Source: Metaphire vulgaris (taxonomy: Eukaryota; Annelida; Clitellata; Crassiclitellata; Megascolecidae). Taken from it: 64,000 bases of DNA. Below are positions 34,301 to 47,180 of this stretch, piece by piece (position 1 is the first letter of the stretch; each line of letters begins with the position of its first letter). The notes beneath the pieces were generated by a model. That model saw only the letters and a program-made list of their open reading frames with translations, searched no databases and was not told the DNA's origin. A program made the position numbers and the translations under genes. Where the stretch lies: contig CM030835.1 of the NCBI GenBank assembly GCA_018105865.1, positions 563,001 through 627,000 on the forward strand, read 5' to 3'.

Positions 34301-37300
34301 CGAATAATCCACTCACAGATTCCATACATAAAAATTTCACAACATTAAAAGTCTTTCAACAGTCTGCAAAAAATAAACATTCTAAGGATGACATAAAATG
34401 AAGTAAGTAGTGAAGAATTAAATGTTTGATCGTCCCACCTCAACCTGGACAAATTCTCTGAAAGTTTCCTGATATCTGTTAATCTTGTCAAGTGTAATTT
34501 TGTGTGCATCGTAATAAGACTGAACCCTTTCAATCTCCTTCATTATGTCTTCCACATTAATGATCTTATAATCACCTGCAACAGAGAAAAACTAAAACAT
34601 AGAAATAAATATTATAGCTCAGTTACTTGACTATAAACTGATATCTACCGTAGTAGAGGTGTGCCGACCAATCACTGATGCCAATAAGCAAAGGAGATAT
34701 ATATATATTATATAGGCAAATTAATAAATTAAAATAAAGCAATTTACTGCATAAGACTCTTACATTCTGCAAACATGAAAGAAACATCTTTTCAAAAATA
34801 CTAGACCAAATAAATCTGAATACATACACTGACAAAGATGCTGATAGGAATCTCTCTGCTCTTGGCTATAGAAGCATTTGTCCCATAAAATCTTAAGCCT
34901 CTTCTGAGCATCTTTCACAATATCACTGGCCTTCCGTTCCTTCAGAGACTCAATCCGTCTGACTTCTTCTTGCAACTAAAAATTTATTTCAACTCTTAAA
35001 TCCCTATTTTCAATCATGCAAAATATTTGTAAATGAATTTAAGCAGCCAATATATGCAGTGCACAGTGCATAAAAAGGTTAAGACCAAAACATTTGCTAA
35101 AAAGTACTGAACTTATAGAGTTGATGGCGATACCCAGCATTCAAAATAGGCAACATCAGCATTAATTAGTGACTTGCTCTTTCAAACAACTTTATAAGTC
35201 CATAATTACCCAGTTGCTACCCAAGCTCTAACCAAACACATTCTTCAAAACCAAATGCTGTTTAATAAATGCAGCATAAAACTGCATTTATCAGAAACCA
35301 TGTCTATTGGCTAAATTGATGAATGATACGTACAGCACAGATTGTTTTCGAAGAAAATCCAGGATGCAGTTCAATAAAAGCGTTCTGCTCCACTTGTCCA
35401 ATCCCCACTTCAGCAAATAGCAACTTCAGGCGACTTAACAAAGACACAGCAATTCTTTTGTTGTCTTGAAGCTGTAACTCCAACTACCCAAACAAAATGC
35501 AAATTTCATCATAAAAACATTCATTTAAAAGAAATCAGCCCAAAATAGTGACTTGCAGCTTGAAAATAAGAACATATCGTATTTACAGCAAAAACTGTGC
35601 CGAATGTTCTTCCTATAAATTTCTTCTTGACTTCCGCAATTTTAATATCTGGCAGCATATCACTCGCTATTCATTCAAATATGAATATAGTACCCATTTC
35701 AATGTTAAATATTTACTGCATCACTATTTTTGTCACAAATAATATGTGCCTGAATAGTGAAAAGAATAGGCACGGCTCCAAACAATACACTCAATATCTG
35801 CACAATACTTATTCCTTGTAATCAATTTATTTCTAATGATGCTGCTCCGCAAGAAGTCTGGTTCAAAGCTAAATCTTGGACATTCTGAAACCACAATGTG
35901 TTACTTATCAAGCTCAAAAGACATCAGATAACAATGCTCCTAAATCAATGAAAAATATTGTCACTAACTGAACATCACATCAGACACACGCTTTAAAATT
36001 CATTAGAAAAACCTCTACATACCCGGTCACAGAATTCCTTCAATGACGTCATGTTTTCAGTTGAAAGAGTAAACCAATCTACTGGTTGATGAATAACACT
36101 TTGCTCAAATTTGGTCTCTGGAACTTGATTAAGAACTCCAATCAAGCTAATGATTTTGTCTTTAATCACATCATAATTCTGTTGCCTTTTATTCTGTGAA
36201 ACAAATTAAACCTTTATGAGTCTAAGCTGCATACAGAAATTGCTGCAACTAGCAAATGTCTACTTTAGAAGACAAAATTTCAGAAAGGCAACATAATACA
36301 TCAATTAAAACTAACAGCAAAACCACAAAAACACCAGCATATGCATAAGGATGTCTAGCCAGTATGTCTAGCTGCTACTGAGTACATCTGTCACAGCAGT
36401 ATCAAACTGATGCAAAGAATAATGGGTGTCATAAAAACTGTGACATAGGCTGCATTTATAAGTGAAAGTACAGAAATATCTGGTACTAATCACAAATACA
36501 AGGAAAAAAGCCAAGATAAGCTGATTCTTAAGCTTCCCCAATTAAAAAAAAATTATATTCATTTTGGAAGAAATGAACTTGAGAAATTTACAGAGTATAG
36601 TCTCACTAGAGACATTCAACATTCTGAAACTCAAACAAATGAATCAATCAGGAAATTCGTTCCAAAACCTAAATGTAATTGTAATTAAATGTAATTGCTT
36701 AAGTATTCTAGAGGAAATATTAGTCTATAGAAACAAAGTACCACTTCTTGTTTCCGTTCTTCAACGAGAGCCTTGAATTTCATCAACTGATCGCTCTTTG
36801 GGACAGCATCGAGCTTCACTTTCAAAGGTGAAACATTCATCCTCTTGCACAGCTGTCTGTCTTCATCGGTCAGTTTATTAGACTCTGATAAACGATCATG
36901 CTTCTCTTTTTCAAGAACTTCATATCGATTTCTCAGTTCATTCTCACGCATCACCAACGAGTTAAGACTCTGTGGCTGAATAAAGCAAAACATCAACATA
37001 ACCAAAATAATTAATTTATTCAACTTAAATGCGTTTAAATGAAATATTCTTAACTTAATAGATGATAATGGATCAATTTATCAACACACAAAATAACCAA
37101 AACATTTCAAATTTGCCACACATTGTATCATATTTATCCCCACAATCCCATTTCTACAACTGAACCACATCCTAAAATTTGGGGGCAGGAGTGTCTTGAG
37201 TATGTTGACTTCATCTACCAGTAATTTCTTATATATTGCAATATAATGAAACCATAAGACCTCGGATAAAGAATAAGTGACATAAATTGGTTCATGGATG

Positions 37301-37761
37301 AAAAAGCTCTACTGGAAATGCCAGAACTGCTGCTGTCATTGAGACTCTAAATATGGTTTGCTGCTTTTATTCATATTCATCAACTTTGAGTCCAAATCTC
37401 TAAAACTTCTACCATAGTACCATTACTTTATTTTAAGCGTGCATCTTTAAAACAAAATGGAGCTCTATAATATAAAAAAGCTATCAATTCCCTTAACAAG
37501 TCAGAAACGCACCACAAAATCAGAAAGATCCATTTCTTTGCATAATTTAGCAAGCTTTGTTGAATATTTTTCTGTGTTCTCTTTAAGATTTCTCCTAAGA
37601 CTTTCCTCTTCTGAAACCATTTCTTCTAGAAGATCACCAATATGTCGCAGAACAACATCCTGTCGAATATTCTGCTGCTCCTCGCCGATGCCAATATCAT
37701 CCCAAATATGAATTAATTTCTTAATAAATGGCTCGATTTTCTCTGTGATCTTCTGGCTCAT
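30218..37761 (-). CDS. PRC1: PRC1/Ase1/MAP65 family anaphase-spindle microtubule bundler
   Basis: Eleven minus-strand coding exons assemble in one frame to 652 residues (human PRC1 is about 620): 37761-37513, 36975-36742, 36193-36023, 35483-35334, 34975-34834, 34575-34439, 33927-33832, 33032-32886, 32557-32444, 31733-31608, 31171-31073, then 30511-30218 as the twelfth and last. Family landmarks in order: IHIWDDIGIGEEQ near the N-terminus, HIGDLLEEMVSEEESL, the helical rod, LWDKCFYSQEQR at about residue 299, FLLEEKARSRL matching the NLLKEEK block of the spectrin-like microtubule-binding domain, LWEKQTGRLFLVNG, then a basic Ser/Pro-rich tail with SPRQRW and TPGK. The family crosslinks antiparallel microtubules in the central spindle and recruits kinesin-4. 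The start Met at 37761 is supported by length, but an upstream exon may add residues, since an acceptor (CTCTAG) lies just before it at 37772. Confidence 0.92.
31266..31306. repeat. (CA)n microsatellite
   Basis: CA run of about 40 bp in a PRC1 intron. Confidence 0.95.
34117..34141. repeat. (CA)n short microsatellite
   Basis: CA run of about 24 bp in a PRC1 intron. Confidence 0.9.
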
Positions 37762-37970
37762 ATTTCGCAATCTAGAGTTCAGCAAAATAAAAACATGAAA
37801 TTTTCAAAAGCTGACCATATACAAATTCAAGAAGTCCATTAGTCAAATAGGCAGTCTATTAACAGTAAATGCTAAAATATCCTACAATACCTCCTATACA
37901 AAAGAGAAATACTTCCTCACAAGATTTGTACATTACTTGCATATACCTTAATGACAAGATCCAGGGTTTT

Positions 37971-38035
37971 GCAAACTTTTTTGAATGAGAAACCCCTTTT
38001 CACTACAAAAATTACGAGGGACCCTGGATTCACAT
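37971..38035. mobile_element. hAT-like terminus remnant
   Basis: CAGGGTTTTGCAAACTTTTT followed by GAGAAACCCC, and CGAGGGACCCTGG about 50 bases on, resemble hAT ends of the CAGGG type. No duplication or complete element was found. Confidence 0.3.
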
Positions 38036-38162
38036 AACCATAATCATCTAAATTTCAAGTGCATATATTCCATATAATGGCATACAATAATGTAATGCAA
38101 CATAACAGAATATTTGTACAGCGCCTCTTCCGAAGAATCACTCAGAAACTCTCCCACTGTTA

Positions 38163-38451
38163 TTACTTCTTAGCACGCCCACTAGTGGGGCGTGTTGCTG
38201 TTTCCAGAATCCGGTGCCATAAATCTCCATCCTGCGCCCACTTCCACACTGTAGCGAGGCCAATGTTGTTCGGGGCTAGGTCTATTTCTATTGTTCTTGT
38301 TTGGGTTGTTCTGGGCCTGCCTGCCCTCGATGCCATCGTTCACGGTCTTTGGCACAGACCGTGAATGATGGCATCGAGGGCTTGGGCATGGTCCTGTCCG
38401 GGGTCAACTCTAGCGACATGTCCAAAGTACTGTAGTCTCCTGCAGGGAACC
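38163..38451 (-). mobile_element. LINE reverse-transcriptase C-terminal fragment containing an inverted duplication
   Basis: On the minus strand, CRRLQYFGHVARVDPGQD then GRPRTTQTRTIEIDLAPNN then IGLATVWKWAQDGDLWHRI and LETATRPTSG. This is the familiar zinc-knuckle-to-tail end of non-LTR ORF2 proteins (FGHV.R.., GRPR..W...I..DL...). One frame is kept with a single internal TGA. A 25-bp inverted repeat at 38324-38380 lies in the middle. The fragment ends in TAA at 38163. A dead insertion upstream of the PRC1 gene. Confidence 0.8.
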
Positions 38452-39654
38452 CTAAACATTTATCATTTTTTCACAAATGGCTAGAAAGAGAAGTGAAATT
38501 TCTTTAAAAATGAGGTATGCCACAGTTTTGTAGCTTTCATATAGCCCCAGCAATCGCGAGTTGAAAAACATTAGTTTAGCCTCAACAATGACCAAAAGTC
38601 CCGGCGTCGAGCACTTTTTCAAAACAGATTCTCCCGGTTGCATGGAGTTTAAGGGTACCCCGGCGTTCAAGGGTTAAATTATTAGATACGCAATAAAGTA
38701 CTTTTAAGAAGTACTACTTTAAGAAGCGTTTTACTGCTTCTATTCTATAATATTAGCTATTTAACTTCTTCCTAATTTAAGCGCTATATCAATTGAAAAT
38801 TTTTACCGAACCGATCCACGCCCAAACTCAAAATTTTGTGATTTTCACGTTTCTAATAATATTATGAACCGAGACTTATATGCAGAAAAATGTCAGATCT
38901 ATTGAAATATTTTTTAAAATGTTAAAAATAAACCTCGTTTGTAACATTTCGAGCGGTTAATTTCCTCTACAATTCCAAACACAATCAAAATATAATTCAA
39001 ATCCAAATGAACACAAAGCTGGAACTACTAGAACTGCGTAACATACAGCCAATAAATAGCCCAAAAATAGTCCAAGTTAAGGAGATTCAAGTGGAGTAGG
39101 CACAGAATTAAACGTTAGAAGTTCTTCACTCGTTAAATTAGCAGCTCAGGATTTGGATTTTTAAAAATATATATTTTGGTCTAATCAATGTCATGTAAAT
39201 GACTGACTGACTGATATCTATCACTTAATTTACCCAAAAACTTAGGCCTAAAAGAAATTATCTACTTGTAGGGCCTACACTGTGTGAGGAAAAAATTGGC
39301 CAATAACATGAGATGCAGAAAAGTAAATATGGTTATTTCTATAAACTCGATGGTGAAGGTCAATGACGATTTTAGCTGTTCACTAGGCGCAAAAACAAAG
39401 CCTTTTACTGTTTCCGGACAACCCTGAAAGAACTTGGCTACGGTCTGTGTATACGAAATAACGAAAAATAGAAATTTTTATTATAATGGACATCCAATTT
39501 GTTCCAAATAGATTACATAGGTTTAAGACCAAGAACTAGATGGACAGTGGTCTGCAGAAAAGCAACGTTGGCCTAAATGGTCGCAAATCAATCACTGCTG
39601 TAAGTGCTGTTACGCCACTAAGATCTGCGTTTGATCTACGAGTTTCTCATCTTA

Positions 39655-40590
<936 letters not shown>

Positions 40591-41702
40591 AGAGCCGGGT
40601 CCTGTGCGACCCCCCGTGGCTACGCCTATGCAAGTTCAAGCAACAGCTCAATGAACCCAAAAGTCATTTGAGTGCAGCAGAGGTTCTGCAGTCAGCAAGT
40701 CTCAACTGCTGCGTTTGAGTAGAAACGCCCTCTTTGCTGCAATTATTGCGGCGAACATTGGGCCTATAGTCTTGCTTAAAACCCGGTTGCTCTTCGCCCA
40801 AAAAAGTCTGAATGCGTTACTGTGGCGACGACGGCGGCTGCGGAGTGAGAGGTGGAGAGAGAGAGAATTCTGGCGCCTTCCTAAATACGACGAAGGCATC
40901 GATGAGAGCGCACACACAGACGCTGCTGTTGTGTTGTTACGATGCGCAACTGGTATTTCATCAAAAGCTCGACGTTTTGCAGCCATCGCTTAACCTACAG
41001 CTGTAGGCAAGAACAGGGCGTCGGCTTTGTTTCGCTTCGTAAAGGAAGACAACAGTTTCGATCTGCAGCTGTGAGCGGAAAAGCGTGTCAGTTCAGATCG
41101 CTTTCAATCACGTTTCGTTGTTTTGTACAAGACGGCGAAATTCCGTCTAAGAGCGAATGACGATTAGGCCTACACTGTAGGCCGTTTTAAATGTATCGCT
41201 ACCTGGTCTATCGATCTGCCTAAGTCTTAAGAGTTAAGCGTTTTCGATCACGTGACGATGCGTGAAACCGATCTGACTAGCATTGACTGTCGACTAACAG
41301 AGCGCTCTTCTGTTGTTTTCACAAAATTCTATCTGTCGATCAATTCGCGTCGTTTTAACAGCAGAGGGCGCTGTAGCATCAACTTCCGTTGGCAAATTTC
41401 GAGACGCTAATGTCGTCAAATCGAGAAGAAGATGATGATTAATTTTATCAGTTAACCTCAAACATAAAGAAATTGGATTTCAGGATATAAAATAAAGACA
41501 GAACTATACGAACTTCTTGCTCTGACTGCTAGGACGTGGATGTAGCGTCGATCGTTGGACGATTATCAATCAATCAATCAACTTCTGTAGCGCCACTATC
41601 ATAATGCCCATGGCATCAGTCGATGGCGCACCAAAGGGTGAAATTGAGTGAAATCGGTAAGTAAGCTAAAATCTCGTAATTTCGCTTAATCAAAAGTAAG
41701 AT

Positions 41703-42926
41703 ATGACTAATTCCGTTGATGCAACTAAGACGGAGATCGTCGCAAGTTCTTCCTCTGTCTATCTGACCCTATCTGACCGACCGATCACAGACGCGCGGAA
41801 CGAAGCAGCAGCAGCCTCCTCGCCCGTCGAATTCCACGTCCAGTCGGACCAGGAGGTCGTCGGGGTCGTCGCCGTGGCCGGAGTCGGAGTGTTGCTATCC
41901 GTCTTAATTCTGGCGGCCATCGTCGGAAACATTCTGGTCGTGGCGGCGATTGTTACGGAACGGAGTCTTCGTCGAGCGGGCAACAACTTCCTCATCTCGC
42001 TGGCCGTGGCCGACGCGCTGGTCGCCTGTCTGGTGATGACGTTTGCCGCCGCCAACGACCTGACGAACAGGTGGTCGTTTGGCGGCGTCTGGTGCGTCGT
42101 CTGGCAGTCGTCGGACGTGATGTGCTGCACCGCTTCGATCCTCAGCATCTGCGCCGTCAGTCTCGATCGCTACGTCAACATCAGAGACCCTCTTCGCTAC
42201 CGCAGTCTCGTCACCAATCGGCGGTCGCTGGTCGCCGTCGCCGCCATCTGGACGATGTCGGCCATCCTCTCGTTTCTTCCCATCAGTCTCGGATGGCACA
42301 GGCTGGGAAGGACGACGACGACGGCGGCGGCGGCGCTGAACGAGACGGGGTCGCCGCCGTCAGATGGCGTTCAGTCGACGACGACGACGACGACGACGGC
42401 AGTGGAGTCGATACGACGAGATTCTTTGGCGAAATTCTCGGCAGCGGCGTCGTCGAACGATTCTCGAATCGGTGAGAGCAGCGGCGTCGGTGGTGAGGCG
42501 GCGGCGGAGGAGGGGGAGGTGTGTCTGTTGGAGTTCAGTCCCTGGTACGCCGGCGTATCGTCGCTGATCAGCTTCTACGTTCCGTGCGTCGTGATGCTCG
42601 TCATCTACGTCCGTCTCTACCTGTTGTCTCAGAAGCACCGGAAGTCGATGACGTCGATCGCCGCCGCCGCCGCTTCCGGAGGAGGAGGAGGAGGAATGGA
42701 CGTTCAGAGGTCGCGTTCGCCGATCTTTCCCAGCTCGGAGGCTGTGACCGGAGGAGGAGGAGGAGAACGAGGAGGAGGAGAAGACGGTTGCACTGAGAAG
42801 ACGCAGCGTACGCAAGAGGAGCTGGACCGTCGCCGGTCGAACGCCGCCGAATTGTGTCCAAATCGGAGTCAGGAGCAGCGGAGGAGAGGCGTTGAAGTGT
42901 CTCGCACGGTGTCGGACGGTGTCGCC

Positions 42927-42965
<39 letters not shown>

Positions 42966-43643
42966 CGACGATCGACGAGCTACTTCGCCTTCCAGGAGCC
43001 AGCAGTCCTCCCCGTAGTCACGATCTCCGGCTGTTCCTCTTCTTCCGCCTTCGACGCGTTCGGCGTTCGTCGCTGCTCGGACGCGTCGATCGAGGAGGCG
43101 GGAACCTCGGAGAGCAGCAGCGTCGTCATGAGAGGAACCGGGCGCCTGCTGGGAACGCAGCTCCCGTCCGGGAGCAGCGCCGGATCGACCGTTTCACTTC
43201 GCACGACGACGACGATGAACCACCGACCGTCGATGGTGTTCGGGGCGGCGCTGGTCCGCCACCAGCAGACCGACCACAAGGCGGCCATCACGGTCGGATG
43301 CATAATCGGGATCTTCCTGTTCTGCTGGGGACCATTCTTCGTCATCAACGTCATCGGATCGGCGTGGAAGGGCTCCGTCGCCCCGGCGGCCGTCACCTTC
43401 TTCACGTGGCTGGGATACATCAACAGCTGCGTCAATCCCGTCATCTACGGCGTCACGAACGTCGAGTTCCGTCGGGCGTTCCTTCGCATCCTCACCAGTC
43501 GATGCTACTCCCGTCGACGGCGGCGGCGGCGGTCTCCCACTGCGACCGCCCGACCGACGCCAAGACACCCGAACGACAACAACAACTGTTATCGTCAAGT
43601 CAGGACCAACGATTCTCCACTGATTGCCTTTGGTAATAATTAG
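41703..43643 (+). CDS. Biogenic-amine G-protein-coupled receptor (dopamine D1-like or octopamine-like), intronless
   Basis: One uninterrupted 646-residue frame with seven hydrophobic segments. Class A landmarks: GN (Asn76) in TM1, LAVADAL (Asp104) in TM2, Cys131 at the top of TM3, Asp138 in SSDVMCCTASIL (the amine-binding Asp), DRY at 155-157, an SSLIS serine cluster with FYVP in TM5 (catechol contacts in D1-type receptors), CWGPFF in TM6 at 541 and NPVIY in TM7 at 578. The ASIL/DRY and serine pattern best fit D1-like dopamine or beta-octopamine receptors; the ligand cannot be fixed from sequence. The third intracellular loop is very long (over 200 residues) and rich in Gly, Ser and Arg runs; the second extracellular loop also carries Thr and Ala runs. 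Coding GC is far above the flanks. A hAT element follows four bases after the stop. Confidence 0.92.
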
Positions 43644-43647
43644 ATTC

Positions 43648-43909
43648 CACTGGCGCATAGACATGGGGGTAGAGGCGCACGAGGGGATGAGCCCCCTATT
43701 AATTCTGGCTGGGATAGGTCGTGAGATTTGCACAAAATGTTGAAGAATTTGAGGGGGTGGTAGCATTTAATATGATCGAAGAGAATATGTGAATATGTAA
43801 ATTTCGACGAATTTTTTTCTCACTCGTCGGAGATTTTTTCCAGAGACGTTTTTTTCAGAAAATGTCGATGAGCCCCCTCCCCTATTCCGGAACCCTGACT
43901 GCGCCACTG
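43648..43909. mobile_element. hAT-type MITE inserted at the GPCR stop codon
   Basis: The ends CACTGGCGCA and TGCGCCACTG form an inverted repeat with one mismatch at position 3. It is flanked by the identical octamer TTAGATTC (43640-43647 and 43910-43917). The left duplication contains the TAG stop (43641-43643) of the GPCR. The 262-bp interior has GATGAGCCCCCT near both ends and no coding capacity. Confidence 0.9.
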
Positions 43910-44115
43910 TTAGATTCGTATTCTGAAATAGAGAATTATAAGAGACAGATAGGCCTATTGCGTCGAGAGAAAGACGGACTGTGTGACATTTTCGGGTAAA
44001 AAGTGCTGACGAGCAAAAAACGTCGTCCTGCCAAAAGCTCTTTCAGCTTTCGTGCGTATTTTCTTCGGTTTCCTTTAATACTGCCTCCTCCCCTCAAACA
44101 AGCGACGCTAGCGCC

Positions 44116-44178
44116 CCTAGTGGCTTTCAACACAGGCAGTAACGCCTCCTGTAAGCCACTTTAAACTAAATCACGCCA
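44116..44178 (+). repeat. SINE-tail family copy
   Basis: CTAGTGGCTTTCAACACAGG, then CAGTAACGCCTCCTGTAAGC, CACTTTAAACTAAATCACGC. It is a close match to the conserved tail; no tRNA-like head is evident upstream. Confidence 0.75.
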
Positions 44179-44360
44179 AGTGTTCGTCTGCGTTGTCGTC
44201 GTTTTGACCGACGTTGGAGCGTTGACTCATCACCAGAGCCCCTTAGACATAGGCCTACCTCTGCGCGTGCTTTGGTCTCATAATTTCTTACAACCCGCAA
44301 TTAAATATTTTGCAGTCTAGGCACTAATGCATTTTCTAAACCCTACAGACTACACATGCC

Positions 44361-44536
44361 CAGTGGCGTCTCCACCGGGGGGGCAGGTGGGGCCCGTGCC
44401 CCCTATTGAGAGCCTCCCCCAGTGGCCCCCCAGTTGGGACCTTATACTTAATGCTACATACATTAAACAACAAATGGTTGGCCCCCATGATTAGAAGTTG
44501 CCACCCCCCACTTGCCAAATCCTAGAGCCGCCACTG
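44361..44536. mobile_element. hAT-type MITE, CAGTGGCG family A copy 1, with perfect TSD
   Basis: A 176-bp element starting CAGTGGCGTCTCCACC and ending AGAGCCGCCACTG, flanked by identical CACATGCC octamers (44353-44360 and 44537-44544). Nearly the same sequence as 53229-53417, so the family was active recently. Confidence 0.93.
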
Positions 44537-44856
44537 CACATGCCCAAAGCCAAAACCTACGTGTATGATAACAAACATAAACGTGTGCTTTTATCGCCGC
44601 AGTTGTAATACACAAAGTATTAAAGTATCAATCGATGTTGTCTCTAGTCGTTTCGTAAGCCATCCGGGCAATATCACGTATATTATTAGGTTGAATGATG
44701 TTTCAGATCAATAGTGAATGGCGACTATTTTGAATGAATGTACTAAGAATCTTTAAGATACAGAAAATAATTCTGTTGCTGTTACTTCAGTTGACCTGAA
44801 TAGACCTTAGCAAGGCTTAGTGCATGGCCAACATTTCTTTCTCGCCGGGTCCTTTG

Positions 44857-45184
44857 CAGTGGCGTAGCGAGGGTGTCCGGTGCCCCGGGACAAAATCTAC
44901 TAACGGCGCCCCTCAAATTCCGAAAAAACATGACAAGCAAAAAACCGGTCTTCGCCTATTTCGCTTAGCTAAGAGTTGCATGGAGCATCCGTGTTTGTAT
45001 AATTTAAACAAATGAAATAGGTGGTTTTCGGAATTTAAAGTAAATCCTCAACGTATCCAATATGGTATAGGGCTATCTTCCCTCTTCCTCTTTAAAAATT
45101 TTTTATTTGGGGGAGGATAGATTTGGCGACTCGCCTCGGCGCCCGGGGGCGATTGCCCTCTGCTCCCCCGTTGATACGCCACAG
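44857..45184. mobile_element. hAT-type MITE, CAGTGGCGTAGC family B
   Basis: Starts CAGTGGCGTAGCGAGGG and ends GATACGCCACAG. The flanking octamers GTCCTTTG and ATCCTTTG (44849 and 45185) match at seven of eight positions. 328 bp; it contains GGCGCCC blocks also seen in 50545-50830. Confidence 0.8.
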
Positions 45185-45605
45185 ATCCTTTGAACTGATT
45201 CTAAGCGATAACTATAGTCTGATTGTTATTAAGAACTTAAAGCGTGCATGATCTCTCTTTCCCCGTTTCCTATCGGAGTTGATTCGGTGTATCAGCGACT
45301 GCTTAGCGAACGTTCTCCGGACCTATAACAGGCAAACGGCTGGTGCTATATTTAGATCGTTAAGAGGCATTCCTATCGATTTGCCACTCTGTCGGACGGT
45401 GACTCGGTGTTCTGTTATAACTTAGCGTCGTTTCTAAATTCTGACCTGGACGAAATTTTTCAAGTCTTGATAAATATGAGCTCATTTAGATAAACGGAAT
45501 AACGAATCTGGGTTTAGTGAGGCGCTGTTTCTTGCTTTTTCTCTGTCTTTAGACGTTCGCATTAAATGAACAGAAAGCACACTGAGAAAGATCTCTCAGC
45601 TTTCA

Positions 45606-45754
45606 TTAAATGTTGGCAATGAACCTCTGATTCATCACGGCTGTCGTTTGAAACTCAGTGCTTAATTGCATGGGCTGATCTTTTTCAGCTGACAGAATTT
45701 CCAATGAAAGATCCTCACGAAGAATCACAAACATTGTCTCACGATTGTCTTCTA
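45606..45754 (-). CDS. Possible orphan terminal exon, unrecognised
   Basis: On the minus strand an acceptor-like ATTAATTCAG opens a 48-codon frame with balanced composition (VEDNRETMFVILREDLSL and onward, ending MNQRFIANI and TAA). I recognise no family and found no convincing upstream exon, so this may be chance or part of an unknown repeat. Confidence 0.18.
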
Positions 45755-46094
45755 CTGAATTAATGATGACGACGACGACGATGATGATGAATCCATACAC
45801 AGTGTATAGGCCCGTGGAGTCACAATAGCTGTTCGATTTATTTAGCAAAACAGGACGTGACTGAGAAACTGCACCCTCTGACGTGTATATGCATGGCATG
45901 TGAAGTCAGCATGAATGAAATATTCATATGCATCGCAAAAATTCAAAGTATGAACGACCAGAGGTCGAGATCTGCGCGTAGAAAAGAAAAATATGCTGCT
46001 TCGCTTATTATTGGCCATGCAGCTAAATAAGTCGTCACTCAACACAGTTGCAGCCCTCCATTTGGAAACAGTAGCGGCCGTTTAATGCTCTGCC

Positions 46095-46196
<102 letters not shown>

Positions 46197-46303
46197 CGGT
46201 CCTGTTCAAAGTAAACGGTTCACACAGCGTTGCTATTAACGCGTAAAGAAGTACAATTATACGAAATGCTTTAGTTGCACACAGGTTTATTTCTATGATT
46301 AAC

Positions 46304-46430
46304 AATTTGCGGGTGTCGGTAAATTCTGGGGGTCCCATGCCAAAAAGTCTGACAGGCAAAAAGGTAATCCCATAGCTGAAATTGGGGGAGGGGGTGTCGG
46401 TCTCAAATGGGGGGAGTGTTAGGGGCATAT
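46304..46430. repeat. Interspersed repeat family R3, copy 2
   Basis: Shares GTGTCGGTAAATTC, GGCAAAAAGGTAAT, CATAGCTGAAATTGGGGG and GTGTCGGTCTCAAATG in order with 7876-8015. Ends undefined. Confidence 0.6.
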
Positions 46431-47030
46431 AAAAATATCCCTGATTCCACGGAATCTCATGCGAGTTGTGCATTACAGCCGACCAGTGTAAAACTTGGTG
46501 GATATGTGTAAACTATTAGTCTTATATCGGTTCCTGCGCCCTCTGACGACGAAAGAGCATTTCCGATGTAAATAAATTAGGCATACTAAGGACTTCGTTG
46601 CTATAGAAACACAGGTTTGTGATAGATCTAAAGGCTAAAGGTGGCATTTGGCTATGATCCTGTTTTGAGTGCAAAAAACTGGTCGAGACCGAACGACTGT
46701 CGCTGGAATCTGGCCACCGGCACTTGACTGGTGCGAGCCTCTGGTCCGTTCTCTCGCATAGGCCCTAATGTTTTACGAGCAGACGATATCCTGAAGACCG
46801 GAACGTCAATCAAAGACCGAAGCAACACCTGCTAAAGCGGAAGTCAGCGTGGCATTTGGAGAGGGAGAAGAGGATTTCCTGGCATTACTCACCTCAATTA
46901 ACTGGTCCACTCTGTATACTGAGTATAGATATAGCAAGAGAAAACTTACACGCTGTCATTAACTTATTTAACTAACCTCGCCCCAGTCCACTGATCTCTC
47001 GTGACATTATCAATTTTTTTAAAAAAAACC

Positions 47031-47180
47031 ACAGCGTGATTCTTATTAAGTGGCTTAGGAGGCATTACTGCCTGAGTAAGTCATTAACGCTAACGAGACT
47101 TGACCCTCAGAACCTCGTTCCGTCAGCCTACCGCTCCAGGGTGTATAGCCGCAGCCCACTCCTTCGTCTTCCGTCTTTAT
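47031..47180 (-). repeat. Candidate tRNA-derived SINE, second copy with head
   Basis: On the minus strand: GGAGTGGGCTGCGGC, GGAGCGGTAGGCTGACGGA, GAGGGTCAAGTCTCGTTAGC, a shortened ACTCAGGCAGTAATGCCTCC, TAAGCCACTT and AATCACGC, ending in an A/T tail. It aligns with 22635-22796 over both head and tail. Confidence 0.65.

Noticed and set aside
40702..41160. Possible gene upstream of the GPCR
   Set aside because: Overlapping frames on both strands, Arg-rich, no domain, no splice support; more likely promoter or 5' UTR.
41759..43766. Several long open frames antisense to or shifted from the GPCR
   Set aside because: They are shadows of a GC-rich coding sequence that has few stop codons in any frame.
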